Shown here: piece after piece, positions 9,551 to 19,036 of the stretch
Position numbering within the stretch: the first letter of the stretch is position 1
Layout: each line of letters begins with the position of its first letter
Source of the DNA: Streptomyces ficellus
GTDB taxonomy: Bacteria; Actinomycetota; Actinomycetes; Streptomycetales; Streptomycetaceae
NCBI RefSeq assembly: GCF_009739905.1
Contig: NZ_CP034279.1
Coordinates: 2,914,001-2,978,000, forward strand
DNA: 64,000 nucleotides
Direction: 5' to 3'
The notes under the pieces: generated by a model
What the model saw: only the letters and a program-made list of their open reading frames with translations
What the model was told of the DNA's origin: nothing
Databases searched by the model: none
Translations under genes and position numbers: made by a program

Positions 9551-9556
9551 TAACGT
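9551..9556 (+). promoter_or_regulatory. -10 element of the SDR gene (leaderless)
   Basis: TAACGT, 7 bases before the ATG at 9564, without a Shine-Dalgarno sequence. Confidence 0.55.
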
Positions 9557-9563
9557 GCGGCGT

Positions 9564-10337
9564 ATGACGACTGCACTGATCACGGGCGCGACGGCGGGAA
9601 TCGGGGCCGCCTTCGCGCGGCGGCTGGCGGCGGACGGCCGCGACGTGGTGCTGGTGGCCCGGGATGTGAAGCGGCTGCGGGAGCAGGCGACCGAGCTGCA
9701 CGACCGGCACGGCATCGAGGCGGAGGTCCTCGCGGCCGACCTGTCCGAGGAGAGCGGCATCGCGGCCGTGGAGGCACGGCTGGCCGACCGCAAGCGGCCG
9801 GTCGACCTGCTGATCAACAACGCCGGGTTCGGCAACAAGGGCCGGTTCCTGGAAGTGTCGATGGCCGACGAGCTGACGATGCTGAAGGTGCACTGCGAGG
9901 CGGTGCTGCGGCTGACGTCGGCGGCGACGGCGTCGATGCGCGACCGGGGGCGGGGCGGCGTGGTGAACGTGGCGTCGGTCGCCGCCTTCGTTCCGCGCGG
10001 CACGTACGGGGCGTCGAAGGCGTGGGTCGTGCAGTTCACCCAGGGCGCGGCCCGTGACCTGGCGGGCAGCGGGGTGCGGCTGATGGCGCTGTGCCCCGGC
10101 TTCGTGCGTACGGAGTTCCACCAGCGGGCCGGGATGGGCACGGACAACATCCCCGGCTGGATGTGGCTGGACGCCGACAAGCTGGTGGCCTCGGCGCTGG
10201 CGGACCTCGCGCGGGGCCGGACCCTGTCCATCCCCGACCCGCGCTACAAGGCCCTGATGGGCGTGGTGAAGCTGGCGCCCCGCAGCCTGCTCGGAGGCGT
10301 GAGCTCCCGAGCGGGCCGGAAGTACGGGCCGCGGTAG
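9564..10337 (+). CDS. Short-chain dehydrogenase/reductase
   Basis: A 257-residue classical SDR. The cofactor motif TGATAGIG (6-13) and charged residues after beta-2 suggest NADP(H). NNAG follows in LLINNAGFGNKG, and the catalytic Tyr and Lys lie in YGASK. LCPGFVRTEFHQ is a typical SDR post-catalytic stretch. The ATG at 9564 is chosen over 9555 because TAACGT sits 7 bases ahead of it. Substrate unknown. It does not overlap its neighbours. Confidence 0.88.
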   Translation: MTTALITGATAGIGAAFARRLAADGRDVVLVARDVKRLREQATELHDRHGIEAEVLAADLSEESGIAAVEARLADRKRPVDLLINNAGFGNKGRFLEVSMADELTMLKVHCEAVLRLTSAATASMRDRGRGGVVNVASVAAFVPRGTYGASKAWVVQFTQGAARDLAGSGVRLMALCPGFVRTEFHQRAGMGTDNIPGWMWLDADKLVASALADLARGRTLSIPDPRYKALMGVVKLAPRSLLGGVSSRAGRKYGPR

Positions 10338-10631
10338 TCACCGAGCTGCCGGGGGGCCGACTTCGGGCGCGCCTCGCCCTGGGGCGGCGGGGCGGCCCCG
10401 CGGGCCGGGGCGGGGCGGGGCGGGGCCACGAGCATGGGCGCGGCCCTGGTCGCCACGACGGGCCCGGGAGCCGGCAACGGGAACGGCCGCCCGGGCACAA
10501 CCCCCGCGGGGGTGGGGGCTCGTGGGGCACACGGCCTTTCGGCCTTGACTTCGCCCAGGGGGAGCCCGATCATCGCGGCCACACGCCGTATCAGCCGTGT
10601 CGCCGTCCGTTCAGGAGGCCCCGCGCCCGCC
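10338..10631. other. G-rich intergenic region
   Basis: No gene seen in about 290 bp. It holds an ideal G-quadruplex motif (four GGGG runs separated by single C, 10407-10425) and a 14-bp palindrome ACCCCCGCGGGGGT (10500-10513), which may terminate the SDR gene. An open frame extends upstream of the next gene, but its codons look like non-coding GC-rich filler. Confidence 0.5.
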
Positions 10632-11672
10632 ATGAGCCCCGCCACCGACCACCAGCCCTCCCGGCGCCCCCGCCTGCTGCTGGCCATGGGCCCCGGCATC
10701 GCGGGACGTCTGCTCACCGACGCCCACCGCGCCCGCCTCACCGCCCTCGCGCACACCGACCCGCACCTGGTCGCCCACGACCTGGCCGCCCCAACGCCCC
10801 GGGTCGCCGCCGCGCTCGGGGAGGCCGAGGTGTTGTTCACCTGCTGGGGCGCGACGCCGCTCACGGCGGACGTGCTCGACCGGGCGCCCGGCCTCCGGGT
10901 CGTCGTCCATGCCGCCGGGTCCGTCAAGCACCACATCACGGAGGCCTGTTGGGAACGCGGCATCGGCGTGACCTCGACGGCCACCGCCAACGCCCTGCCC
11001 GTGGCCGAGTACACGCTGGCCGCGATCCTGCTGTCCGGCAAGCGCGTCCTCCACGCGGCCCGGCGGTACGCCGAGCTGCGCAGCGGCCACGACTGGGCGG
11101 CTGAGCTCGCCGACAGCGGCAACCACGGCCGCACGGTCGGCATCGTCGGCGCGTCCCGCATCGGCCGCCGTGTGATGGAGCTGCTGCGCCCCTTCGACCT
11201 GCGGGTCCTGCTCCACGACCCTTACGTCACCCCGGTCGAGGCCTCGGCGCTCGGCGCCGTCCCGGCGGCGCTCGACGAGTTGTGCGCCCGCGCGGACATC
11301 GTCTCCGTACACGCCCCGCAACTGCCGTCCACGCGCCATATGATCGGCGCCGCACAGCTGGCGCTCATGCGGGACGGCGCGACGCTCATCAACACCGCGC
11401 GCGGGTCGCTGGTCGACGAGACCGCCCTGCTCCCGCACCTCACCTCGGGCCGGCTGCATGCCGTGCTCGACGTCACCGACCCCGAACTCCCGCCCCCGGA
11501 CTCCCCGTTGTACACGCTCCCCAATGTGCTCCTCACTCCGCACGTCGCGGGTTCGCTCGGCAACGAGCTGCACCGCATGGCGGACCGGGCGCTGGACGAG
11601 CTGGAGCGGTACGCGAAGGGCGCGCCGTTCGCGGAGCCGGTGCGGCCCTCGGACCTCGGCCGCTCGGCGTAG
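10632..11672 (+). CDS. D-2-hydroxyacid dehydrogenase
   Basis: A 346-residue protein of the D-isomer-specific 2-hydroxyacid dehydrogenase family. The NAD motif is VGIVGASRIGRR, the active-site Arg loop is LINTARGSLVDE, and the catalytic-His region is LLTPHVAGS. Family members reduce 2-keto acids such as glyoxylate, hydroxypyruvate or phosphonate-related substrates. Substrate not assignable here. The ATG at 10632 is preceded by AGGAGG, with a longish spacing of 13. An in-frame ATG at 10434 would add a non-conserved extension. It converges with groEL1 across a shared terminator. Confidence 0.87.
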   Translation: MSPATDHQPSRRPRLLLAMGPGIAGRLLTDAHRARLTALAHTDPHLVAHDLAAPTPRVAAALGEAEVLFTCWGATPLTADVLDRAPGLRVVVHAAGSVKHHITEACWERGIGVTSTATANALPVAEYTLAAILLSGKRVLHAARRYAELRSGHDWAAELADSGNHGRTVGIVGASRIGRRVMELLRPFDLRVLLHDPYVTPVEASALGAVPAALDELCARADIVSVHAPQLPSTRHMIGAAQLALMRDGATLINTARGSLVDETALLPHLTSGRLHAVLDVTDPELPPPDSPLYTLPNVLLTPHVAGSLGNELHRMADRALDELERYAKGAPFAEPVRPSDLGRSA

Positions 11673-11702
11673 AGCCGTGAAGGGCGGCCCGGAAAACACC
11701 GG

Positions 11703-11735
11703 GGCCCGGTGCCCCCGCGACGGGGGCACCGGGCC
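11703..11735. terminator. Bidirectional terminator between the dehydrogenase and groEL1
   Basis: A perfect 15-bp stem (GGCCCGGTGCCCCCG / CGGGGGCACCGGGCC) with a 3-base loop, between convergent genes. It can serve both directions. Confidence 0.85.
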
Positions 11736-11754
11736 TCGTAACGCTCAGCAGGCG

Positions 11755-13392
<1,638 letters not shown>

Positions 13393-13507
13393 TCAGCCCT
13401 CTCGAAAACTCTGGTTGACGAACCGCGCCCCTCGCCGCCCGGCAATGTGTCATCAGCGGGGGCCAGGGGCGCAGCTCAGAAAAGCGATATTGCTCGGGTG
13501 CGGAGGC

Positions 13508-13529
13508 TTCCGGGGGGCGACCCCCGGAA
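13508..13529 (-). terminator. Intercistronic hairpin between groES and groEL1
   Basis: TTCCGGGGG-GCGA-CCCCCGGAA, a 9-bp stem in the 153-bp gap. It could attenuate or mark processing of the groES-groEL1 transcript. Its core is nearly the same as the hairpin at 42109-42126. Confidence 0.55.
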
Positions 13530-13536
13530 CTCCGAC

Positions 13537-13845
13537 CTACTTCTCGACGATCGCGAGCACGTCGCGGGCCGAGAGGACGAGGTACTCCTCGCCGCTGTAC
13601 TTGACCTCGGTGCCGCCGTACTTGCTGTACAGCACGATGTCGCCGGTCTTGACGTCGAGCGGCAGGCGCTCGCCGTTCTCGAAGCGGCCCGGGCCCACGG
13701 CCAGGACGACGCCCTCCTGGGGCTTCTCCTTGGCGGTGTCCGGGATGACCAGGCCAGAGGCGGTGGTCTGCTCGGCGTCGAGCGGCTGGACCACGATGCG
13801 GTCCTCGAGCGGCTTGATGGCAACCTTGGAGCTGGTGGTCGTCAC
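13537..13845 (-). CDS. groES: 10-kDa co-chaperonin GroES
   Basis: A 102-residue GroES, heptameric lid of GroEL. The N-terminus is [13 protein letters not shown], the mobile loop is [25 protein letters not shown], and the C-terminal [15 protein letters not shown] is typical. First gene of the operon. Two CIRCE sites upstream show control by the HrcA repressor. Confidence 0.96.
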   Translation of the reverse strand: MTTTSSKVAIKPLEDRIVVQPLDAEQTTASGLVIPDTAKEKPQEGVVLAVGPGRFENGERLPLDVKTGDIVLYSKYGGTEVKYSGEEYLVLSARDVLAIVEK

Positions 13846-13944
13846 GATCCGACCTCCCCCTTCGGAGATCTCACGGGGTTAACTGTCTGAGGTGGCGACC
13901 AGGTGGATCCGTCGTCGCGGGTGCCGGACCTGCCCGTCGCTGTG

Positions 13945-13971
13945 TTGGCACTCTCCAGTGGGGAGTGCCAG
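13945..13971. promoter_or_regulatory. CIRCE operator 1 (groES)
   Basis: TTGGCACTC-N9-GAGTGCCAG, a near-consensus HrcA-binding CIRCE element downstream of the predicted start site. Confidence 0.9.
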
Positions 13972-13978
13972 GGCCGAG

Positions 13979-14006
13979 ACTATGACCGCGATTAGCACTC
14001 GGTCAA
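13979..14006 (-). promoter_or_regulatory. groES-groEL1 promoter
   Basis: On the minus strand TTGACC (14006-14001), 16 bases, CATAGT (13984-13979). The -35 lies in the spacer of CIRCE 2, so HrcA binding would block RNA polymerase. Confidence 0.75.
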
Positions 14007-14018
14007 GCGGAGTGCCAA
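13992..14018. promoter_or_regulatory. CIRCE operator 2 (groES)
   Basis: TTAGCACTC-N9-GAGTGCCAA. One arm is the perfect consensus TTAGCACTC. It overlaps the -35 hexamer. Confidence 0.93.
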
Positions 14019-14129
14019 TTCACCGCCCGGTCGTGGCGCGAACGGCCCCCTGAAGCGGCTTCCGGGGGCGATTCCCGGGGCGGCTTCCGGGGCGGCTCCC
14101 GGACGGACCCTTCCGGGGCTCCGGGCGGC

Positions 14130-15161
14130 TCAGACGTAGTCCTCCAGCCTGGCCACCGCATAGCCCTTGGCCGTGACGACGTTCATCACCTGCCGGATCA
14201 TGTCCGCCATGGAGCCGTTCCAGTCCTCCCGGCCCCGGAAGTGGGTGAGGATGATGTCGCCGGGGTGCAGGTCCCGGTCCCACTCGCGCCACTCCATGTG
14301 GTCCGGGAACGCTTCGGCCGCCCACAGGGGTACGGCCTTCACACCGCACGCCCGGGCCGCGCGCAGGGTGTCGGCGTTGTAGTTGCCGTAGGGCGGGCGG
14401 AAGAGCGGCGGCCGCTTGCCGTAGCGCTTCTCGATGGTGTCCTGCTGCCCGCAGATCTCCCGCTTCTGCTCGGCGTAGGACAGGGCCGGCATGTAGCGGT
14501 GGTTGAGGGTGTGGTTGTGCAGGGCCACGCCCCGGTCCTGCATCCGCTTGAAGTAGCCGTAGTCCTCCTTGACGAGGTAGTCGCTGAGGAACGCGCTGTA
14601 GGGGATGTCCAGTTCGTCCATCATCCGCAGCAGCTCGGGATCCTTGTCCGCGCCGTCGTCGATCGTCAGGAACACGATCCGTTCCTTGGTGGGGACGGTG
14701 GTGAAGACGGGCGGCAGGCTCGGGTCGCCGACACCGAATCCCTGCCGGAAGGTGATGTGCGGCTTGTCGCCCGCCGCCGGGGGCGGGGGTGCGGCGAGCG
14801 GGGCGCTCCTGAGACCCCACTTCCTGGCCGCCAGGACACGGGCGGCCTGGGCGCGCCGGACCTTCTCGACGTACGCGCTGAGCGCCGCCGCCGTACCGGG
14901 GGGCTGCGCCTGCTGGCCCGCGGCGGGCTCGGCGCCGCCGCCTCCCGCCCCGGCGGGCCCGCGCCCGCCCTCGTCCTGCGCCGCGCAGGCGGAACCGAGC
15001 GCCGAGATCAGCAGCGCGGCGAGCAGCACGCGCGCCCGCAACCGCGCCCGCAGCCGCGCCCGTGGCCGTGCCGGTACGGGCGGCCGCACCCGCTCGGCCG
15101 CCCACCCCTGCACGTCCACCCCATCACTTACCTTTTGACCTTTTTGTCGTACTAGCTGCAT
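14130..15161 (-). CDS. Secreted polysaccharide deacetylase (NodB domain)
   Basis: A 343-residue carbohydrate esterase 4 protein. An Arg-rich N-terminus and one hydrophobic stretch (LLAALLISALGSACAAQ) form a signal peptide or weak lipobox, followed by an Ala/Pro/Gln-rich linker. The NodB motifs are all present: TIDDGAD (motif 1, metal Asp), HNHTLNH (motif 2, metal His pair) and RPPYGNYN (motif 3). It should deacetylate an N-acetylated polymer such as peptidoglycan or chitin outside the cell. The start is uncertain: ATG 15161, or GTG near 15131 after AAAAGGTAA. Confidence 0.85.
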   Translation of the reverse strand: MQLVRQKGQKVSDGVDVQGWAAERVRPPVPARPRARLRARLRARVLLAALLISALGSACAAQDEGGRGPAGAGGGGAEPAAGQQAQPPGTAAALSAYVEKVRRAQAARVLAARKWGLRSAPLAAPPPPAAGDKPHITFRQGFGVGDPSLPPVFTTVPTKERIVFLTIDDGADKDPELLRMMDELDIPYSAFLSDYLVKEDYGYFKRMQDRGVALHNHTLNHRYMPALSYAEQKREICGQQDTIEKRYGKRPPLFRPPYGNYNADTLRAARACGVKAVPLWAAEAFPDHMEWREWDRDLHPGDIILTHFRGREDWNGSMADMIRQVMNVVTAKGYAVARLEDYV

Positions 15162-15239
15162 GGCGCCGCATCCTGTCAGCGCTCCGCCCCCGCTACCGGC
15201 CGACACCGCCGCCCGGCGCACACCATCCCCCGCCTGGCC

Positions 15240-15245
15240 CACAAT
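15240..15245 (+). promoter_or_regulatory. -10 element of the THUMP-like methyltransferase (leaderless)
   Basis: CACAAT followed by 7 bases and the GTG at 15253, without a Shine-Dalgarno sequence. Confidence 0.45.
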
Positions 15246-15252
15246 GGGCCGG

Positions 15253-16443
15253 GTGACCGATCTCGCCGCCTTCTCCGCGCTCCTCACCGACGAGGGCCAG
15301 GCCCTGCTCGCCGCCCTGCGCGACTACACCCCCTCCCAGGAGCTGGCGGTCGCCTCCCGGCTGCGCCGTGAGCACCCCGCCGAGCTGGTCACGGCGGCGC
15401 TCGGGCAGGCCCGGCTGCGGCAGCGGGCGGTGGCGAAGTTCGGCGAGCGCGACGCGCACCGCATGTACTTCACGCCCGGCGGCGTCGAGCAGTCCACCCG
15501 CAGGGCGGTCGCCGAGCACCGGGCCGCCGCCTTCGCCCGCCTCGGCGTACGGAGCGTCGCCGACCTGTGCGGCGGCATCGGCGGCGACGCGATCGCGCTG
15601 GCCCGCGCCGGCATCCGGGTCCTCGCCGTCGACCGCGACCCGCTGACCGCCGAGGCCGCCCGCGCGAACGCCGCCGCGCTGGGCCTGGCCGACCTGATCG
15701 AGGTGCGCTGCGCGGACGTCACCGAGGTCGACACCTCGCCGTACGACGCGGTCTTCGTCGACCCGGCGCGGCGCGGCGGGCGGGGCGGGGGCCGGATCTT
15801 CGACCCCGAGGCGTACTCCCCGCCCCTGTCGTGGGCGATCGAGGCGGCCCGCACGGCGCCCCACGCGGCGCTGAAGATCGCCCCGGGCATCCCGCACGAG
15901 ACGGTGCCGCCGGACGCCGCGGCCGAATGGGTCTCCGACGGCGGTGACGTGAAGGAGGCCGTGCTGTGGTTCGGCACCCGCCCCGGCACGGTCACCGCGA
16001 CGCTCCTGCCCGGCCCGCACACCCTCACCGGCCGCGGTCTGGCCGACCCGCCCGTCCGGCCCGTCGGCCGCTTCCTGTACGAGCCGGACGGCGCCGTCAT
16101 CCGCGCGCACCTGGTCGCGGAGGTGGCCGAGGACCTCGACGGCGGCCTGGTCGACGAGACGATCGCGTACGTCACGGCGGACGAGCTCCGCCCCACGCCG
16201 TACGCCACCGCCTACGAGATCACCGACGAGCTGCCGTTCAACCTCAAGAAGCTGAAGGCCCTGCTGCGCGAGCGGGAGGTGGGCACCCTGACGGTGAAGA
16301 AGCGCGGCTCGGCGGTCGAACCGGAGGAGCTGCGCCGCAAGCTCAAGCCGAAGGGCCCCCACGCGGCGACGGTTTTCCTGACCCGGGTGGCCGGGGCGCC
16401 CACCATGCTCGTCGGCCGTCCCGCGCCGTCCCCCCTCGCGTGA
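15253..16443 (+). CDS. THUMP-like domain SAM-dependent methyltransferase
   Basis: A 396-residue class I methyltransferase. The SAM motif is VADLCGGIGGDAIALA (about 102-117), motif II is VLAVDRDP, and DAVFVDPARR resembles the catalytic DPPR-type motif of RNA/DNA methyltransferases. The C-terminal part (ELPFNLKKLKALLREREVGTLTVKKRGSAVEPEELRRKLKPKG) is the THUMP-like RNA-binding domain. It is probably an RNA methyltransferase, target unknown. The start could also be ATG 15244. GTG 15253 fits a leaderless promoter. It is divergent from the deacetylase. Confidence 0.82.
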   Translation: MTDLAAFSALLTDEGQALLAALRDYTPSQELAVASRLRREHPAELVTAALGQARLRQRAVAKFGERDAHRMYFTPGGVEQSTRRAVAEHRAAAFARLGVRSVADLCGGIGGDAIALARAGIRVLAVDRDPLTAEAARANAAALGLADLIEVRCADVTEVDTSPYDAVFVDPARRGGRGGGRIFDPEAYSPPLSWAIEAARTAPHAALKIAPGIPHETVPPDAAAEWVSDGGDVKEAVLWFGTRPGTVTATLLPGPHTLTGRGLADPPVRPVGRFLYEPDGAVIRAHLVAEVAEDLDGGLVDETIAYVTADELRPTPYATAYEITDELPFNLKKLKALLREREVGTLTVKKRGSAVEPEELRRKLKPKGPHAATVFLTRVAGAPTMLVGRPAPSPLA

Positions 16444-16465
16444 CCGCCCGTCAAGTCCGGGGCCG

Positions 16466-17086
16466 TCAGGCCCGGGGCGCCAGGCGCAGCACCAGGCGGC
16501 GGTGGCCGACGGCCTTGACGGCCCCCAGCAGGCCGCTGACCCACAGGATGAGCCCGGCGCCCATGGCGTACGCGACCTCGGTGTACGTGGTGTCACCGGG
16601 GCGCGCCGCGGCCGGGACGGCGAACGACAACCACAGGCCTGCGGCGCACTGCGCGAACGACAGCAGCAGCCACGCCACGCTCAGGCCCGGCGCCCGGAAG
16701 CGGGCGTCGCGGATCGCGGCGGGGTCCAGGGCCGCCCACTGAAGGAGCCGGGCGCGCGCCGAGCGGTCGTGGCGGACGCCGAGCACGACGGCGACGACGA
16801 GCGGGACCAGCACGACCAGCCCCAGGACGATCGTGAGGCCGGCGACGGTGGCCGTCAGCGGGTCCCCCGGTCCGTCGAACGCCGTGAGCCCGGCTCCCAC
16901 CAGGCCCCACCCCAGCTGGAGCCCCACCAGGGTGACCAGGAAGTACGTGAGCCTCCGGCCGCCCAGGACACGCCGGTTCAGTTCGCCCACGGCCAGGGCC
17001 CGGTCGGCCAGCAGCGCCTCGCGGTCCGGCCAGGTGCGCAGGTGAACGGGCGGCGGAGGGGGAGGCAGGGGGCTACGGCTGGGCAT
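16466..17086 (-). CDS. Membrane protein, unknown function
   Basis: A 206-residue protein with four predicted membrane segments: YFLVTLVGLQLGWGLVGAGL, TIVLGLVVLVPLVVAVVLG, LSVAWLLLSFAQCAAGLWLS and AYAMGAGLILWVSGLLGAVKA. The N-terminus is Pro-rich (SRSPLPPPPPPVHL). It overlaps the end of the ECF42 sigma gene by 14 bases, so it is probably translationally coupled to that gene and part of its operon. Function not recognised. Confidence 0.7.
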   Translation of the reverse strand: MPSRSPLPPPPPPVHLRTWPDREALLADRALAVGELNRRVLGGRRLTYFLVTLVGLQLGWGLVGAGLTAFDGPGDPLTATVAGLTIVLGLVVLVPLVVAVVLGVRHDRSARARLLQWAALDPAAIRDARFRAPGLSVAWLLLSFAQCAAGLWLSFAVPAAARPGDTTYTEVAYAMGAGLILWVSGLLGAVKAVGHRRLVLRLAPRA

Positions 17087-18311
17087 GGTCCGAGGTTAGC
17101 TCCCGTGATCGTTCGAGCAGCAGGGCCCTTTCCCGGGCGTTGCGGGCCAGCGACGCAGCCCGTGCGAACTCCGCCCGCGCCTCGTCCCGGCGGCCCAGCC
17201 TGGCGAGCAGGTCGCCCCGGACGCTCGGCAGCAGGTGGTAGCCCGTGAGGGCGGGTTCGCCGGCGAGGGCGTCCACGAGGGCGAGCCCCGCCGCCGGGCC
17301 GTCGGCCATCGACACGGCCACCGCGCGGTTGAGTTCGACGACCGGGGAGGGGGCGACGGCGGCGAGCCGCCCGTACAGGGCCGCGATGGTGGCCCAGTCG
17401 GTGTCCTCGTACCGCGCCGCCCGCGCGTGGCAGGCCGCGATCGCCGCCTGGAGGGAATACGGGCCCGTGCCGGCCCTCTCCAGCGCCGCGACACCCCGCC
17501 GGATCAGCAACCGGTCCCAGCGCGCCCGGTTCTGGTCGGCCAGCAGCACCGGCTCGCCGTCCGGTCCCGTACGTGCCGCCGTGCGCGAGGCCTGGAGCTC
17601 CAGCAGCGCGGCGAGCCCGTGCACCTCGGGCTCCTCCGGCATCAGGCCGGCCAGCACGCGCGCGAGCCGCAGGGCGTCCTCGCACAGGCCCGGGCGCAGC
17701 CAGTGGTCGCCGGCGGTCGCCGCGTAGCCCTCGTTGAAGATCAGGTAGATGACCTCCAGCACGGACGCCAGCCGGGCGGCCCGGTCCTGTCCGTACGGCA
17801 CCTCGAAGGGCACGCCCGCGCGGGCGAGGGAACGTTTCGCGCGGACGATCCGCTGGGCGACCGTCGCCTCCGGGACCAGGAAGGCGCGGGCGATCTCCTC
17901 CGTGGTCAGCCCGCCGAGGAGCCGCAGGGTGAGCGCCACGCGCGCGTGGCGGGACAGCACCGGGTGGCAGGCGGTGAAGACGAGCCGCAGCAGGTCGTCG
18001 TCAATGTCGTCCGGCGCGGCGGGCTCGGGTTCGTACGCCTCCTCCAGGTCGCGCCCGACCTCGGCGAGCTTGCGGGCGTACGTCTCGCGGCGGCGTACGA
18101 GGTCGACGGCGCGGTTCCTGGCCGTGGCCATGAGCCAGGCACCCGGCTTGTCCGGGACGCCCGACTCCGGCCACTGCTCCAGGGCGGCGACCAGCGCGTC
18201 CTGCGCCAGCTCCTCGGCGATGCCCACGTCACGGACGATCCGGGCGACGGCCGCGATGATCCGCGCAGACTCGATCCTGAACACCGTCTCCACGGCGTGG
18301 GGTGCGCTCAC
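17073..18311 (-). CDS. ECF42-type RNA polymerase sigma factor with C-terminal extension
   Basis: A 412-residue sigma factor. The ECF part (1-190) has region 2 (VRDVGIAEELAQDALVAALEQWP, GAWLMATARNRAVDLVRRRE) and region 4 (RVALTLRLLGGLTTEEIARAFLVPEATVAQRIVRAKRSL). The remaining 220 residues are a helical extension with TPR-like repeats, as in group ECF42, which works without an anti-sigma factor. The partner DGPF-domain gene lies 38 bases upstream in the same operon, the hallmark of ECF42. The GTG at 18311 gives the family-typical start. The open frame continues upstream but is not conserved-looking. Confidence 0.87.
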   Translation of the reverse strand: MSAPHAVETVFRIESARIIAAVARIVRDVGIAEELAQDALVAALEQWPESGVPDKPGAWLMATARNRAVDLVRRRETYARKLAEVGRDLEEAYEPEPAAPDDIDDDLLRLVFTACHPVLSRHARVALTLRLLGGLTTEEIARAFLVPEATVAQRIVRAKRSLARAGVPFEVPYGQDRAARLASVLEVIYLIFNEGYAATAGDHWLRPGLCEDALRLARVLAGLMPEEPEVHGLAALLELQASRTAARTGPDGEPVLLADQNRARWDRLLIRRGVAALERAGTGPYSLQAAIAACHARAARYEDTDWATIAALYGRLAAVAPSPVVELNRAVAVSMADGPAAGLALVDALAGEPALTGYHLLPSVRGDLLARLGRRDEARAEFARAASLARNARERALLLERSRELTSDHAQP

Positions 18312-18349
18312 GCCTCCCCATGGTGCCGCACGGGCCGCCGCCGGGCGGG

Positions 18350-18706
18350 TCAGCCCTCGGCGATCTCCCGCACCTCGGCGGTGATGGTCCAGTAGTCCTC
18401 GTGCGTCGCGAGGAACCGCTTGGTCCACTCGACGGCCTCGGCCTTGTCCTTGCACTGCGAGATCGAGTACCCGCCGATGACCTCCTTGGCCTCGGTGAAG
18501 GGCCCGTCGGTCACCGACAGCTCCCCGCCCTCCCAGGTGACGCGGGTGCCGTCCTCGGACGGCGTGAGCCCGGCGGTCTCCAGCATGACGCCCGCCTTGG
18601 TGATCTCCTCCAGCAGCTTCCCCATCCGCTCCTGCAGCTCGGGGCTCGGCCCCTCGGCGGGGGCGTTCTTCTCGTCGACACGGATCAGCGTCAGGAAGCG
18701 CGGCAT
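18350..18706 (-). CDS. YciI-like DGPF-domain protein (ECF42 partner)
   Basis: A 118-residue protein with the DGPF signature SVTDGPFTEAKEVIGGYSI (about 60-78) and an alpha-beta YCII-like fold (PRFLTLIRVDEKN ... EWTKRFLATHEDYWTITAEVREI). DGPF genes are the known conserved targets and neighbours of ECF42 sigma factors. The molecular role is uncertain. The ATG at 18706 has GAGGAGA 5-6 bases upstream. It is the first gene of the operon with the sigma factor and membrane protein, behind an ECF42-type promoter. Confidence 0.85.
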   Translation of the reverse strand: MPRFLTLIRVDEKNAPAEGPSPELQERMGKLLEEITKAGVMLETAGLTPSEDGTRVTWEGGELSVTDGPFTEAKEVIGGYSISQCKDKAEAVEWTKRFLATHEDYWTITAEVREIAEG

Positions 18707-18757
18707 GGCGTTCTCCTCGGTGTGCGGCGGGGGCTGTTCCCCGCCTCTCACCCTTAC

Positions 18758-18784
18758 GTCGAACGGGAGGGGGCGGGATCGACA
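18758..18784 (-). promoter_or_regulatory. Predicted ECF42 promoter of the DGPF-sigma operon
   Basis: On the minus strand TGTCGA (18784-18779), 17 bases, CGAC (18761-18758). This matches the motif reported for ECF42 targets (TGTCGA -35, CGAY-like -10). It lies 52 bases ahead of the DGPF start codon and implies autoregulation. Confidence 0.7.
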
Positions 18785-18943
18785 CCCGCCGGGAAAAACT
18801 TTCGGGAAGTTCCTCCCGGGCCCCCGGCCCCCCCGGTTCCCGGCCCCCTGGGCCTCCGGTCCCCCGGTCTCGCGGCGCGGGGCGGGGACGATCACAGACT
18901 GTCGAACGGCGGGACGATGCGTACGACGATGATCAGGTGGCGT

Positions 18944-19036
18944 CAGTCGCTCCACCTCGGCGACGACCACCGCGGGAAGCCCACCGGCCACGTGGGCCTG
19001 GTCCGGGTCGTACTCCCACCGCCAGGCATCGGTCAC
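18944..19036 (-). pseudogene. Truncated toxin-like gene remnant
   Basis: A GTG at 19036 overlaps the DUF6247 stop (GTGA) and opens WRWEYDPDQAHVAGG and AVVVAEVERL, which looks like the first 31 residues of RelE/ParE-like partners found with DUF6247. After that the frame loses protein character. It has no stop and runs in frame into the DGPF gene, so it is read as a decayed 5' fragment. The stretch 18787-18943 holds nothing else recognisable. The family assignment is tentative. Confidence 0.45.

Noticed and set aside
17073-18785. 570-residue version of the ECF42 sigma factor
   Set aside because: The first about 158 codons overlap the DGPF gene in another frame and do not resemble sigma sequence. 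The GTG at 18311 gives the normal ECF42 length.
18350-19036. Single 228-codon gene fusing a toxin-like start to the DGPF domain
   Set aside because: The middle 60-70 codons have no protein character, and a good Shine-Dalgarno and ECF42 promoter precede the internal DGPF start at 18706.
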